Part shown: piece after piece, positions 53,663-63,935 of the stretch
Position numbering within the stretch: position 1 is the first letter of the stretch
Layout: each line of letters begins with the position of its first letter
Notes under the pieces: model-generated
The model's database searches: none
Told to the model about the DNA's origin: nothing
The model's input: only the letters and a program-made list of their open reading frames with translations
Position numbers and translations under genes: made by a program
Assembly (NCBI RefSeq): GCF_014358015.1
Contig: NZ_JACONV010000001.1
Location: forward strand, 310,001 to 374,000
Direction: 5' to 3'
Length of the DNA: 64,000 nucleotides
Source of the DNA: Pseudomonas triticifolii
GTDB taxonomy: Bacteria; Pseudomonadota; Gammaproteobacteria; Pseudomonadales; Pseudomonadaceae

Positions 53663-54421
53663 CTACAACAGTTGCCCGCCCGAAACATCAAAAGTCGTCC
53701 CGTTAGCCCAGGCCATGTCATCGGAAAGGATGGCGGCTACCGCACCGCCGATATCGTCTGGCAGGCCCACACGCCCAAGTGCGATGCCCTGTGCCACGTA
53801 GGCGTTCACATCCTTGTTGTCGCGCACTGCGCCACCGCCGAAGTCGGTTGCGATGGCACCCGGTGCGATTGCATTCACCCGAATCTGGCGCGAACCCAGT
53901 TCTACTGCCATGTAACGGGTGAGCACTTCAACGGCGGCCTTTACCGCCGCGTAAACGCTGTACCCCGGCAACGTAAAACGCAAGAAGCCGGAGGAAACGT
54001 TCAGGATGCGACCGCCATCCTCCAGAAGCGGTAACAGCTTCTGAGTCAGGAAAACCGGGCCGCGAAGGTGCGTGGCGACCAGTGAAGCAAACTGCTCCTC
54101 GGTCGCGTCAATGAAGTTCGAAAACAGACCATTACCCGCATTGTTGACGAGGAAGTCGAAGCGCTCGCGACTGAAGTCGCTCTTCAGGACATTAGATAAT
54201 GCGCTCGAAAAATCCTGGTAGCTGGCGGTATCGGTGATGTCGAGCGCAAGCATGACGGCTTTGCCGCCTTGCGCTTCGATTTCCCGCATAAGCGATTCCG
54301 CTTCTGCTGCGCCGCTGCGATAGGTACCAATGATGTATATGCCGCGTTTGGCCAGGTGAAGAGCCATATTGCGGCCAAGGCCACGGCTGGCGCCGGTTAT
54401 GAGTGCGATCTGATTGGTCAT
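53663..54421 (-). CDS. SDR-family oxidoreductase
   Basis: 252 residues: NADP-type TGASRGLGRNMALHLA site with Arg after the second strand (GTYRSGAAEAE), NNAG, SSGFLRF with the catalytic Ser and YAAVK, and a C-terminal GTTFDVSGGQLL. It is probably in one transcription unit with the GST gene and is divergent from the AraC-family gene 157 bp away, which likely controls it. Confidence 0.9.
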   Translation of the reverse strand: MTNQIALITGASRGLGRNMALHLAKRGIYIIGTYRSGAAEAESLMREIEAQGGKAVMLALDITDTASYQDFSSALSNVLKSDFSRERFDFLVNNAGNGLFSNFIDATEEQFASLVATHLRGPVFLTQKLLPLLEDGGRILNVSSGFLRFTLPGYSVYAAVKAAVEVLTRYMAVELGSRQIRVNAIAPGAIATDFGGGAVRDNKDVNAYVAQGIALGRVGLPDDIGGAVAAILSDDMAWANGTTFDVSGGQLL

Positions 54422-54578
54422 GGGCTGTCTCTGCTAATTCAGGCACGCCTTTTGGCGCTCTGTTGACCTGCCCAAGATAAGCAATAACCGGTTTGCACCC
54501 CACGCCCAATAATCTCAATTTATTGCCTGATTGTATCAATCAGTTTGCGTGGTGAGCGGCCGTCGGCATAATCACTTT

Positions 54579-55493
54579 ATGAACAAACATCTCGCTCCGC
54601 ACCTTGATATCGCTCTGCGCAATTCGCCACCGGGCTTGACTGCGACACCGATCCCGCGCGTCGATATCTGTATCGGACAAGGCTCTACAGACAAGGCACC
54701 GTGCCTATATCGCTCGATGATCTGCTTCATCCTGCAAGGCTCGAAGCGGGTCGCACTTAACGAACATCTTCTGAGCTACGACAGTGAACACTATCTCATC
54801 AGCGCTCTGGATCTGCCTCTGATCGGCCAGATTCTTGATGATGAAGACGGGCAACCCTATGTCGCGGTATCGCTCGTGCTTGATCCCGCCATACTGGCGG
54901 AGCTGGCAGCGAACATGCCACAGGTTCGCGAGAGTTCGCAGACAGGAATTGGCATCACGATTAATCCGATGACCGCTTTGGTTCGCGATACGTTGCTGCG
55001 CCTGTTGTCATTGCTCGACACGCCTGCCGATATCCCGGTCCTAGGCCCGATGATTGAACGGGAATTGCTTTATCGTCTTCTGCTGGGTCCTCAGGGGCGG
55101 CTGCTGCGGCAGATTGCGCAACCCGATGGCGCACTTGGCGGTATCCGTCGTGCTGTTGCCTGGATCAGGGACAATTACAACACTCGACTTCGCATCGAGG
55201 CGTTGTGCGATGCAAGTGGCATGAGCCGCGCGAGCCTGCATCGCCACTTTCTGTCGATGACTGGCCTGAGTCCAATCAAGTATCAGAAGCAGCTTAGATT
55301 GCAGGAAGCCCGCCAGCTATTGCTTGCTGGCGAACATCGCGCGTCAGATGTGGCATTTGCTGTCGGCTATGAAAGCGCATCACAGTTCAGCCGCGAATAC
55401 GTAAGGCAATTCGGTGTTTCGCCAGCCCGCGACGTGCGCGAGATACGACAAGCGATTGCTGGCAAGGCTGCGCTAAGCGAATTCAAGGCTTGA
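54579..55493 (+). CDS. AraC-family transcriptional regulator
   Basis: 304 residues: an N-terminal AraC_N cupin-like domain (about 25-180, with CLYRSMICFILQGSKRVALNE) and a C-terminal pair of helix-turn-helices (MSRASLHRHFLSMTGLSPIKYQ and VAFAVGYESASQFSREYVRQF). It is the YqhC-like group, many of which control adjacent aldehyde reductases or SDR genes. It is divergent from the SDR-GST pair, so activation of that pair in response to an electrophile is a reasonable guess. The ATG at 54579 is chosen over an upstream in-frame codon. Confidence 0.9.
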   Translation: MNKHLAPHLDIALRNSPPGLTATPIPRVDICIGQGSTDKAPCLYRSMICFILQGSKRVALNEHLLSYDSEHYLISALDLPLIGQILDDEDGQPYVAVSLVLDPAILAELAANMPQVRESSQTGIGITINPMTALVRDTLLRLLSLLDTPADIPVLGPMIERELLYRLLLGPQGRLLRQIAQPDGALGGIRRAVAWIRDNYNTRLRIEALCDASGMSRASLHRHFLSMTGLSPIKYQKQLRLQEARQLLLAGEHRASDVAFAVGYESASQFSREYVRQFGVSPARDVREIRQAIAGKAALSEFKA

Positions 55494-55569
55494 TACCCGT
55501 TCTGGTCTCCAAAAAGGCGTTATCAACGATAGTTGATACTCTCCATCACGTGCACGAACCGGGCAACCG

Positions 55570-56130
55570 CTATGGCTCCGGGAATGGCAGTGGCGTATTT
55601 CCATCCCGCCGCACGGAAAAAACATTGAGCGTCATTGCCACCAACGCGTAGTACCCGTAGACACCGATCAACTCAACAACAGCGGGTTCGCCAAGCATAG
55701 TGATGGCTTCGGCGTACAAAGCATCATCCACACGACGATGCTCGTAAAGTGCCTTCCCAAGACGATAGACAATACGTTCGTCATCGCTCTGAAACTCCGG
55801 CAAGAGTTGCTGCTTGAGAGACGCTATGACGCTGTCTGACACACCGGCACTGCGGGCAATGGGCTCGTGAATTTGCCACTCCGCCTGGGACTGCCACCAG
55901 GACGCAGTGAAGAGGATAGCCAGTTCGGTTAACCGAAGCTCCAGTCGAGTACCGTATCTGCAAAATGCGCCAAGCCTTTGGGCATGGTTTGCAAGCTCGG
56001 GACTGTGAATCCACGCTAAAAACGGGCCGTCCAGGTTGCCTCGTGGGCCACTTAAAATATCGCTGAGGACCGCTCTCTGTGATTCATCCATCTGTTCTTC
56101 AGACAGTGGACTGAGTCGCGACTGGATGGC
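55570..56130 (-). CDS. Carboxymuconolactone decarboxylase-family protein
   Basis: 186 residues of the AhpD-like/CMD fold: LELRLTELAILFTASWWQSQAEW and IHEPIARSAGVSDSVI are typical. The C-x-x-C redox motif of AhpD is absent, so it fits the CMD-type branch rather than the peroxidase branch. AGGAG precedes the ATG at 56130. It is convergent with the AraC gene. The substrate is unknown. Confidence 0.8.
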   Translation of the reverse strand, partial: AIQSRLSPLSEEQMDESQRAVLSDILSGPRGNLDGPFLAWIHSPELANHAQRLGAFCRYGTRLELRLTELAILFTASWWQSQAEWQIHEPIARSAGVSDSVIASLKQQLLPEFQSDDERIVYRLGKALYEHRRVDDALYAEAITMLGEPAVVELIGVYGYYALVAMTLNVFSVRRDGNTPLPFPEP

Positions 56131-56364
56131 CATCTCTAATACTCCTGTTGGGCCCACGCCGGAGCCAGTTTCACTGGGCGCCTTGCGGTGTGTGCTGAAG
56201 GGTCAGGGAATACAGCTAAGCTCGGTTGGCACAGCGTATCGCTGACCTCAAGGGGTGATCGTGGCCGCTTGAACACGCGCGCGGAGATCGCTCAGCTCGC
56301 TTCCAGCACGCCCCCCCTCTTGCGCAACCCAACCGTTTGAACGCGACTATATTAGCCCGCCATT

Positions 56365-58299
56365 TTATGTCTTGAAGTGCGATGTCATTTTTTTCAAATC
56401 ATGCCCCAAGGATGCCAGCTCAATCGTCGCAGTGGCGCTCGCCTCGCTGGCTGTCGCGGACTGATCGGCCACGTCACGAACACTCAAAATGCTGCGATTG
56501 ATTTCATCCGCCACGGCACTTTGCTGCTCCGCTGCAGCGGATATCTGCAGGCTCATTTCCTGAATCGTGCCAATTGAGTGGTTGATTTGGGTAATTGCCT
56601 GCTCGGCTTTATGCGCCAACTCGACGGTGTCCAATGTACGCTCGCGGCTTGACACCATCAGGGTCGAGGCAGCTTGGGTACCTTCCTGCAAGGCAAGGAT
56701 GAGTGTTTCGATTTCCTTGGTGGAGTCTTGCGTACGTTGAGCAAGTGAGCGCACTTCGTCCGCGACCACAGCAAAACCACGGCCTTGCTCACCTGCCCGT
56801 GCGGCTTCGATGGCGGCGTTAAGAGCCAGCAAGTTAGTTTGTTCGGCAACGGCCTTGATCACGTCAATGACTTTGCCAATCTGCTCACTGTCCTGAGTCA
56901 ATACGTTCATGGCGGCCCCCAGCTCTTCGATGGCCACGGAGAGATCGCTGATTTGCATTGTGGCCTGCTTGACCACTGCACCACCATGACGTGCCTGCTC
57001 TTCGGCCAAAGTTGCGGCAGCCGATGCATCCGTGGTGTTGCGCGCCACCTCCTGAACCGTGTAGGCCATCTCATGCATGGCTGTGGCCACCTGATCAACT
57101 TCGATTTTCTGCTGACGAACACCTGCGCTTGTCTGTTCACTCATGGCTGACAGCTTTTCAGCAGACATCGATATCTGCGTGACACCGCTGCCGATGCCTT
57201 GCACCAAGGTGTTCAGATTCTGCGCCATTTCTTGCATTGCATTTTGAAGGTCACCCAGCTCATCACGGCGAGTCGACTTGGCCTGCACGGTGAGGTCGCC
57301 TTTGGCGATACGGCGAGCCAGTTCGACGGTCAGCGCGAGTGGCGAGGTAATCTGGCGGGAGATGACGACGGAGGCAAACAGCCCCACGACCAAGGCGACC
57401 AAAGTCAAAATAGCCACCTGGATAAACGCATCGTGCTGATCGGCACGTGCCAGTCTTTGCTGGGTGTCCATCAAGCCCGTCATGATTTTATCCATGACTT
57501 CACTTTCCTGGTCCACCTGCTGCCGCAAACTCTGTTTTTGCTCAAACAAAGCAGAGACCTGAACAAGCACATCGCGGTACTGACGCATGCCAGCGTAGGC
57601 CTCCTCCAACTGGGAAGACAGTGCTGCGGGCAGACTGGCACGCGCTTTGGTGATTTCGCTCAGGAACCCGTCCGTTGTGTCCATCAGCAACTTTTTGTTG
57701 GCCGAATCAGGAACTGCGATGTAGCGACGCAGCACAAGACGAAACATGGTTATTCCATTTCGCAAGTCAGACACCGTGCGTAGTTCAGCCACACGCTCAG
57801 GCCCTGGTTGCTCCAAGGCAGTGGCCGTGGTGGTTTCAAGCAGTTGAGAAAATGTAGCGACGAACTTATCGGACAAAGCGCCCAGCGGTTTCAGCGCGCC
57901 ACTGGTGGACTTGTCCGTGTCGACGAGACGATTGACCTTTTGATCATAGGACGCGGTCCTGGCTTGCAACTGCGTCAGCGCTTGCTGATTCTCCGCACGG
58001 ACAAGTGAAATCAACGCCTTGGAGATAAGTCCTTGCAGGGCGCTTAGTTGCGTCCGGTAAACCTCAAGGGCCGCTTGGTCGGCGGATGCTTCGTACTGCT
58101 TCTCCGAAAGACGCATATCCTGAGCCGCATCATTGAGCGTACCGATCAGGCGTGTCGTTTCCAAACGGTCAATGAGAATGTTGTTACTGCTATAACCGAC
58201 AAAAGCAACGGCCAGCACAGCCAGCAAAAGAACACCGAAGCCGATCCCCAGTTTCCTGGACACTTTAAAATTATCTAAATATCCCACTGTCACTGCCAT
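56365..58299 (-). CDS. Methyl-accepting chemotaxis protein, HBM type
   Basis: 644 residues. One membrane helix (about 18-38) and a second (about 295-318) bracket a long helical bimodular (HBM) periplasmic sensor with [14 protein letters not shown] and [19 protein letters not shown] domain follows, then the signalling domain with the conserved hairpin [26 protein letters not shown] receptors in pseudomonads sense organic acids and aromatic acids. It sends signals to the CheA kinase. The ligand is unknown; nearby catabolic genes make organic acids plausible. Confidence 0.92.
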   Translation of the reverse strand: MAVTVGYLDNFKVSRKLGIGFGVLLLAVLAVAFVGYSSNNILIDRLETTRLIGTLNDAAQDMRLSEKQYEASADQAALEVYRTQLSALQGLISKALISLVRAENQQALTQLQARTASYDQKVNRLVDTDKSTSGALKPLGALSDKFVATFSQLLETTTATALEQPGPERVAELRTVSDLRNGITMFRLVLRRYIAVPDSANKKLLMDTTDGFLSEITKARASLPAALSSQLEEAYAGMRQYRDVLVQVSALFEQKQSLRQQVDQESEVMDKIMTGLMDTQQRLARADQHDAFIQVAILTLVALVVGLFASVVISRQITSPLALTVELARRIAKGDLTVQAKSTRRDELGDLQNAMQEMAQNLNTLVQGIGSGVTQISMSAEKLSAMSEQTSAGVRQQKIEVDQVATAMHEMAYTVQEVARNTTDASAAATLAEEQARHGGAVVKQATMQISDLSVAIEELGAAMNVLTQDSEQIGKVIDVIKAVAEQTNLLALNAAIEAARAGEQGRGFAVVADEVRSLAQRTQDSTKEIETLILALQEGTQAASTLMVSSRERTLDTVELAHKAEQAITQINHSIGTIQEMSLQISAAAEQQSAVADEINRSILSVRDVADQSATASEASATATIELASLGHDLKKMTSHFKT

Positions 58300-58797
58300 T
58301 TTTAAGCCTCAAACGCCTTCACGTGATCAATCCGCGAGGCACAAATAGTTCTGGCAACCGTGGTTGCCTTGAAGAGTCAAGGGTTGTCATCCAAGGCGAG
58401 GTTTTAGGGTCAGTTCCAACTTACCCAGCTTAACGAAGCGCTTACGCAGGCACTGCGCGAAACTGACGCGCGACCGGGTCGTATCAACGGGAGCATCGCT
58501 CACACGGTAAATCGAGGGCATTGCCCACGATTTACCGTTCTATGTCATCAATCTGCGGGGGGATGCTAAGAACTTTAGCAAAGGTTGTACATGCTTTTAT
58601 TTTTGTACAACAATTGAACTTTATGACACCTTGATAAAGCTCTTTGCCATCACTTCTCGCAATGGTCATGCGTGTTCCGCGAAGCCAGGTTGATCAAGGC
58701 GTGCTGGATTGACTGACACCACTGCCACGTCGTTGCAACGTGTCACGAGTCCTGCAATCGACTCTCCTGGTATCTCCAGCACAGCTCGAATCAGTGC
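58300..58797. other. 498-bp intergenic region before the chemoreceptor
   Basis: No gene is supported. It contains a very strong GC hairpin at 58504-58538 and a GTTGTAC (58584-58590) / GTACAAC (58605-58611) inverted repeat with a 14-nt AT-rich spacer, possibly an operator. The chemoreceptor promoter lies at its left end. Confidence 0.5.
58504..58538. repeat. Near-perfect 35-nt palindrome
   Basis: Outer arms ACGGTAAATCG and CGATTTACCGT (11 bp) pair perfectly; after one A-A mismatch the inner GGGCA/TGCCC also pair around a single T. It is 259 bases past the potE stop, with no U-run on either side. Confidence 0.6.
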
Positions 58798-60177
58798 TTA
58801 TCCTGCCCGACGCACTTCAGGGTGCGCATCCTTCGTCACACCCGCAGCAACGAGTGCCACCGGCGGACTGTCAGTCACAGGCATGAACCGTCTGCTGACA
58901 GTGCCGTACAACGTCCATCCCAGCATGGTCACGATACCGCCGAGCATCATGGCTTCAGCCCCTGAGCTGTAAAGCGCGTAGTAGCTGTAGGCCGCTGCGA
59001 TATAGGCAATTGCATTGGTCGGCAATGCCTTTCGCGGGGTGATACCCGCTGCTTTCTGGATCGTCATCAGCGCGGCCATCGACATCAGGTAAGGCACCAG
59101 ATTGGTGACCACCGCCAGGTTGACGATCATGTTGAACTGTTTGCTGAGATCTGGACTGATGGTCATCAAGGTCAAGGCCGTCTGGCAAGCGACCAGGATG
59201 AGCATGCCGAAAACCGGCACACCGCCCTTAGTCGTTTTTCCAAATACCTTCAGGAAATAGCCGACATCTGCAGAACTTTTGAACACCTGAGCGATGGTGA
59301 ACTGCCAGCCCAGCAATGAACCGACGCAGGCCATGATCATCAGCGCCATGATGATGTTACCCACCAGCGGTGTGTACATCATGGCGAATGCCAGCCCGAA
59401 AGGCGCAGTCGAGGCGGCCAGTTCGGCGTTCGGGACGATCCCTGCAATCACATTGGTTGAGATGATATAGATGACGGCGGCGCCAATGGTGCCTCCCATG
59501 ACTGCGATCGGCACGTTGCGCTCGGGATTGTCCACCGCGTCGGTGTTGGCGCAAGCCGACTCAAGCCCCAGAAACGCCCACAACGTGATCGAAATGGAGG
59601 CTCCAACGGCCTGAAAAAACGGCATGTCATGAGGGTTCCATGCCGATATATACAGAGCGGGTTTGAACCAGAACCAACCCAGCAATGACACGCCAACAAC
59701 AGGAACGATCACTCCCAGAATGGTGATATTGCCGATCTGCCCGGTGATGCGCGGGCCGCCGAAATTGGCCACGGTCGTTAACCAGAGCAAGGCAATGGTA
59801 GCCACCGCAACGCCCATGGGAGACAGCGGCCTATTAAAGAGCTCCGTCGCGTAACCCACTGCCGTTATGGCGATGGCGACGTTGGCAATGAGCAGAGAGA
59901 CGCCGTAGGTGTAGTTGGACATGAAGTTGCCTGAACGGCCGAACGCGTATTCGGCGTAGCCGCCCATGCCGCCAGGCTTGCGGCTGAAACGCCCGCACTT
60001 TGCAAACGCGTACGCCAACGCCAGTGAACCCACAGCTGTCACGATCCAGGAAACGATCGAAATGGTGCCGACCTGGGCCAGTTTCGCCGGCAGGAGCACG
60101 ATGCCCGAGCCCAGCATGTTGATGCCCGTCAGCACGGTCAGTTGCAGCACGCTCATTTTCTTTGTGTCAGTGGCCAT
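58798..60177 (-). CDS. potE: Putrescine-ornithine antiporter
   Basis: 459 residues of the APC superfamily with about twelve membrane segments. It closely follows E. coli PotE: GTISIVSWIVTAVGSLALA, GGMGGYAEYAFGRSGNFM, SITLWAFLGLESACANTD and NPERNVPIAVMGGTIGA. It exchanges cytoplasmic putrescine for external ornithine. The start at 60177 fits E. coli; the 21-residue upstream extension does not. It lies 83 bp after the ornithine decarboxylase gene, as in E. coli speF-potE, so the pair forms an acid-resistance and polyamine system. Confidence 0.94.
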   Translation of the reverse strand: MATDTKKMSVLQLTVLTGINMLGSGIVLLPAKLAQVGTISIVSWIVTAVGSLALAYAFAKCGRFSRKPGGMGGYAEYAFGRSGNFMSNYTYGVSLLIANVAIAITAVGYATELFNRPLSPMGVAVATIALLWLTTVANFGGPRITGQIGNITILGVIVPVVGVSLLGWFWFKPALYISAWNPHDMPFFQAVGASISITLWAFLGLESACANTDAVDNPERNVPIAVMGGTIGAAVIYIISTNVIAGIVPNAELAASTAPFGLAFAMMYTPLVGNIIMALMIMACVGSLLGWQFTIAQVFKSSADVGYFLKVFGKTTKGGVPVFGMLILVACQTALTLMTISPDLSKQFNMIVNLAVVTNLVPYLMSMAALMTIQKAAGITPRKALPTNAIAYIAAAYSYYALYSSGAEAMMLGGIVTMLGWTLYGTVSRRFMPVTDSPPVALVAAGVTKDAHPEVRRAG

Positions 60178-60260
60178 CTTGTGCTCCAAAAGCCTGCCAT
60201 CTCTGGTGGCTCTTGATGAAATTGATAATGCACGGCGCATCCAGCGTCACCGGGTAGTGC

Positions 60261-62444
60261 TCAAGGCTTGATGACGTGGCCATACGCTCGGATGCGGCCA
60301 TCGTCCTCAGTGCGCAGGTACACACCCTGAAGCTCAGGATTGAATCCCGGGAAACGGTTTATCGCATCCTGCAGCGCGAGGAAGTAATCCAGCACCGCGC
60401 CGTCCCAGATCTCGCCTGGCACCACACACAGCACTCCTGGCGGATAAGGCAATGCCCCTTCTGCTGCCATGCGTCCCCGTGCGTCTTCCAAGGGAATGAG
60501 CTCTACCCTGCCCCGCACAAACTCCAGACTGGCTTCCCGCGGATCCATGGCTACTGCAGGCATACCTGCCTTGCGGAACATGTTTTTCTGCAATTGCTTG
60601 ACGTCATGACGTGCGTACAACGAATGCATTTCCTGACACAGTTGCCGGATGCTGTAATCGCGATAGCGCGTCGAATGGGCGTTGTAGACGCCTGGCAGCA
60701 CGTCCGCCAAGGGCGCGTCATCCTTGATGAAACGCTCGAATCGTCCGATCTGCGCCACCAGATGGTCCATTTTTGCTTTGCCTTCGGCGGGCGTGAGCAG
60801 AAACAGGATGGTATTGAGGTCGTTCTTCTCCGGGATGATTTCGTACTGACGCAGGAATGTCGCGAGCACGCCGGCATGGATGCCGAAGTCCATGTAATTG
60901 CCTGTCTCTGCGTCAATGCCTGGCGTAGTGAACAGCAACTTGCACGGATCGATGAAGTATTGATTCTCGATATAGCCTTCGAATGCGTGCCAACGCTCGC
61001 CCGGGTGGTAGCGGAAAAACCTCAGGTCTTTGGCGATTTCGTCGGTGGGATAGTCCTGCCAGTAGCGGCCATCGATTGTGGGCGGAACGAAGGGTTTGAC
61101 CAATGTGCAGTTGTCCAGCATCAGTTTGCGCGCCTCGATGCCGGCGCGAACACATTCATCCCATAACCGTTGGCCGCTACGACCGCTGTGCATGCGGGCA
61201 TTGACATCCAGAGAGGCAAACAACGGATAGAACGGGCTGGTCGACGCCTGGGCCATGAATGCGTTGTTCAAGCGTAAATGGTTGCAGTAGCGGGCCTGCC
61301 CCTTGATGTGGCGGTCCTTCTTGTGAATCTGCGAGGCCTGGGAGAACCCGGCCTGCTGTTTGTGAATCGACTGGGTAACGAAGATGCCGGGATCGTCCGC
61401 GCCCAACTCCAACAGCAGTGGCGAGCAATCTCTCATCATCGGAATGAACTGCTCGTAACCCAGCCATGCCGAGTCGAACAAAATGTAGTCACACAAATGA
61501 CCAATGCGGTCGATGACCTGGCGAGCGTTGTAGACCGTACCGTCGTAGGTGCCCAACTGGATGATCGCCAGCCGGAACGGCCGCGCGTCATCGGCCTTGG
61601 CAGGCGCGACAACGCGCAGTTGCTCACGCAGATAAGCCTCTTCGAAACAATGCGCGTCAATACCGCCGATGAGGCCGTAGGGATTACGCGCAGTCTCGAG
61701 ATAAAGCGGTGTCGCTCCTGCCTGAAACAGCGCGCCCTGGTGGATGGATTTATGGTTGTTTCGATCAAACAGAACCACGTCTCCAGGGGTGAGCAGTGCT
61801 TGAGTGACTACCTTGTTAGAGGTCGACGTACCGTTGAGCACGAAGTAAGTCTTGTCGGCGTTATAGACCTTGGCGGCACGCTTCTGCGCTTCCAGTGGCG
61901 CGCCCTCATGGATCAGCAGATCGCCCATTTCAACGTCCGCATTGCAGCGATCTGCTCGAAACAGCGTTTCGCCAAAAAAATCAAAAAACTGTCGTCCCGC
62001 CGGGTGCTTGCGAAAGAACTGACCGCCTTGATGCCCCGGGCAGGCGAACGTGGAATTGCCGCGCTCCACATAGTGTTTGAGCGCGCCGAAAAACGGTGGC
62101 AACAAGGCTTCTTCGTATAACGTCGCCGCCCGCTCCAGCTTGTGGCCATAAAACTCTGCGTTATCGGCGCCCAGGTCAAATACCCCGCTGATCTGCAGCA
62201 GCACCTTTTCGATGTCGGCAATCGCTTCGCGGGTCAACTCATCGTGTTTTTCTACCGCAAAAAAGACCGGAATGTCGAAGCCTGAGCGGCTGATATCGTC
62301 CACCCGCCCCTCACGCCAGTCAGCAGCCGTGATCACCACTGCGGCGACGTCAGTCAGGTCGGTGGCGCTGAAGTCCACGACTTCGCGGTCGGTCAGAAAG
62401 CTGCTTCGAGCGCCAGGGCTTGCGGCGACTTTGAGTCTTTTCAT
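60261..62444 (-). CDS. speF: Inducible ornithine decarboxylase
   Basis: 727 residues, the PLP-dependent fold-type I decarboxylase with an N-terminal receiver-like wing domain. The lysine for PLP lies in VTQSIHKQQAGFSQ; other close matches to E. coli SpeF include STFACPGHQGGQFFRKHPAG, NADKTYFVLNGTSTSNKV and PYPPGVLCVVPGEIW. It converts ornithine to putrescine and CO2, consuming a proton. It starts at 62444 with AAGGATC upstream. It lies 90 bp after ackA and before potE. I see no leader peptide like E. coli speFL in the 90-bp gap. Confidence 0.94.
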   Translation of the reverse strand: MKRLKVAASPGARSSFLTDREVVDFSATDLTDVAAVVITAADWREGRVDDISRSGFDIPVFFAVEKHDELTREAIADIEKVLLQISGVFDLGADNAEFYGHKLERAATLYEEALLPPFFGALKHYVERGNSTFACPGHQGGQFFRKHPAGRQFFDFFGETLFRADRCNADVEMGDLLIHEGAPLEAQKRAAKVYNADKTYFVLNGTSTSNKVVTQALLTPGDVVLFDRNNHKSIHQGALFQAGATPLYLETARNPYGLIGGIDAHCFEEAYLREQLRVVAPAKADDARPFRLAIIQLGTYDGTVYNARQVIDRIGHLCDYILFDSAWLGYEQFIPMMRDCSPLLLELGADDPGIFVTQSIHKQQAGFSQASQIHKKDRHIKGQARYCNHLRLNNAFMAQASTSPFYPLFASLDVNARMHSGRSGQRLWDECVRAGIEARKLMLDNCTLVKPFVPPTIDGRYWQDYPTDEIAKDLRFFRYHPGERWHAFEGYIENQYFIDPCKLLFTTPGIDAETGNYMDFGIHAGVLATFLRQYEIIPEKNDLNTILFLLTPAEGKAKMDHLVAQIGRFERFIKDDAPLADVLPGVYNAHSTRYRDYSIRQLCQEMHSLYARHDVKQLQKNMFRKAGMPAVAMDPREASLEFVRGRVELIPLEDARGRMAAEGALPYPPGVLCVVPGEIWDGAVLDYFLALQDAINRFPGFNPELQGVYLRTEDDGRIRAYGHVIKP

Positions 62445-62534
62445 TGCAATGATCCTTCTGTAGCAACAGGAATGCAGGCAGGCGCGCGCTTCATGCATCA
62501 GTCAACGCACGAGCCTGTTCAGTGAGCGGTTGTT

Positions 62535-63740
62535 TCAAGGGCTGCCGTGCAGTAACCCCAAGGCATGCCGGGCGATGACCGCGTTCTCATCCGTGGGAAT
62601 GACCCACGCCGAGACGCGGCTACCCGGTGATGACAAGCGTGCCTCTCCGTTATCCAGATCAGCGTGTTCGTGTTCGAGCCCAAGCCAGGCGCAGCCGTCG
62701 AGAATGGCGTTGCGCACGGCCACCGAGTGTTCGCCGATGCCGCCCGTGAAGACCAGTGCATCGACGCCGCCCAGCACAGCCGCCAGACTTCCTATCTCTC
62801 GCACCACGCTGCGCACGAACAACGCGATGGCGTCTTTGGCCTCGGGCGCGTCACTGGCGGACAGTGCGCGCATATCACTGGCAATCCCGCCGGATACGCC
62901 AAGCAATCCACACTCGTGATACAGCATGTGCTCCAACGCCTGCGTGGTCATGCCGCGCTCGCGCAGCAGGTAAAGCAAAAGGCCGGGGTCAATACGTCCG
63001 GGACGCGTGCCCATCAGCACCCCGTCCAGCGTGCTAAAGCCCATCGTCGTACCGCGGCTGACGCGATCATGCAGTGCGCAAAGGCTTGCGCCGTTACCCA
63101 AATGAGCGACGATCGTGCGCCCCGTCGCTGCACGTTGATCGTATTCAGGAAGCACGCCAGCAATGTATTCGTACGACAGGCCGTGAAATCCATACCGGCG
63201 AAGGCCTTGTCGGGTCAACGCCAGGGGCAGTCCGAATCGGGTTTCCAGAGGGTCGAGGCTGTGATGAAACGCAGTGTCGAAACAGACAAACTGCGGCATG
63301 TCGGGGTGTTCCCGCGCCAGATAGGTGATGGGCGCCAGGCACATCGGCTGATGCAAGGGAGCGACCGGTACCAATGCCTGCATCTCATCCATGAGTGAGT
63401 GAGTGACCTGCATCGCCACCTCGCGGCGGTTGCCGCCGTGAACGATCCGGTGGGCGGCGGCGCAAATCTCGCCGCCCATATGGCGTTCGACCCAGTCCAT
63501 CAGATTGAATAACGTTCCGCTGTCCGGAGAAGAATCGTTACGCGGCCACTCCTCGCGTTTTTCCGCATCGTGGCCGCTGTGACGGAAGATCAAGCGCTCA
63601 GTGTCCTCACGCACCTCAAAAGTGCCATTGCCAACGCATTGCAGGCCCACCACGTGCCTGGATGCGTCATACAACGAAAACTTGATGCTGGAAGACCCCG
63701 CGTTGAGGACCAGAAGCAAAGCCGGCGATTGATCGTTCAT
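62535..63740 (-). CDS. ackA: Acetate kinase
   Basis: 401 residues, of normal length. Motifs include LNAGSSSIKFSLYDA (phosphate 1), RIVHGG, FDTAFHHSL, RYGFHGLSYEYIA and HLGNGASL plus FTGGIGEHS. It interconverts acetate and acetyl phosphate with ATP formation. The ATG at 63740 has GGAGC upstream. A perfect ANR/FNR box lies 96 bp upstream, so low-oxygen induction is expected. It is the first gene of an apparent ackA-speF-potE operon; no pta is present in this window. Confidence 0.93.
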   Translation of the reverse strand: MNDQSPALLLVLNAGSSSIKFSLYDASRHVVGLQCVGNGTFEVREDTERLIFRHSGHDAEKREEWPRNDSSPDSGTLFNLMDWVERHMGGEICAAAHRIVHGGNRREVAMQVTHSLMDEMQALVPVAPLHQPMCLAPITYLAREHPDMPQFVCFDTAFHHSLDPLETRFGLPLALTRQGLRRYGFHGLSYEYIAGVLPEYDQRAATGRTIVAHLGNGASLCALHDRVSRGTTMGFSTLDGVLMGTRPGRIDPGLLLYLLRERGMTTQALEHMLYHECGLLGVSGGIASDMRALSASDAPEAKDAIALFVRSVVREIGSLAAVLGGVDALVFTGGIGEHSVAVRNAILDGCAWLGLEHEHADLDNGEARLSSPGSRVSAWVIPTDENAVIARHALGLLHGSP

Positions 63741-63835
63741 GCAGTGCTCCGATAATGGCTTGATATCCGTTTGAGCATTGTCCTGATCAAGGCGAATCAA
63801 GTGGCGTCAGTTTGATCCGCCACGCACGGGCGCTA

Positions 63836-63849
63836 TTGATCTGGATCAA
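63836..63849 (-). promoter_or_regulatory. ANR/FNR box upstream of ackA
   Basis: TTGATCTGGATCAA is a perfect match to the TTGAT-N4-ATCAA consensus bound by ANR in pseudomonads. It lies in the gap between the alcohol dehydrogenase end and ackA, centred about 102 bp before the ackA start, a distance that fits a class II promoter with its start near 63801. Confidence 0.75.
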
Positions 63850-63935
63850 AACGCCGCGACGGTCTTCGGCTTTCCGATACCTCTCTTTGTGATCATCGTC
63901 CTTCGCACGGCCGAGACGCCCGTATTGCACAGCCC

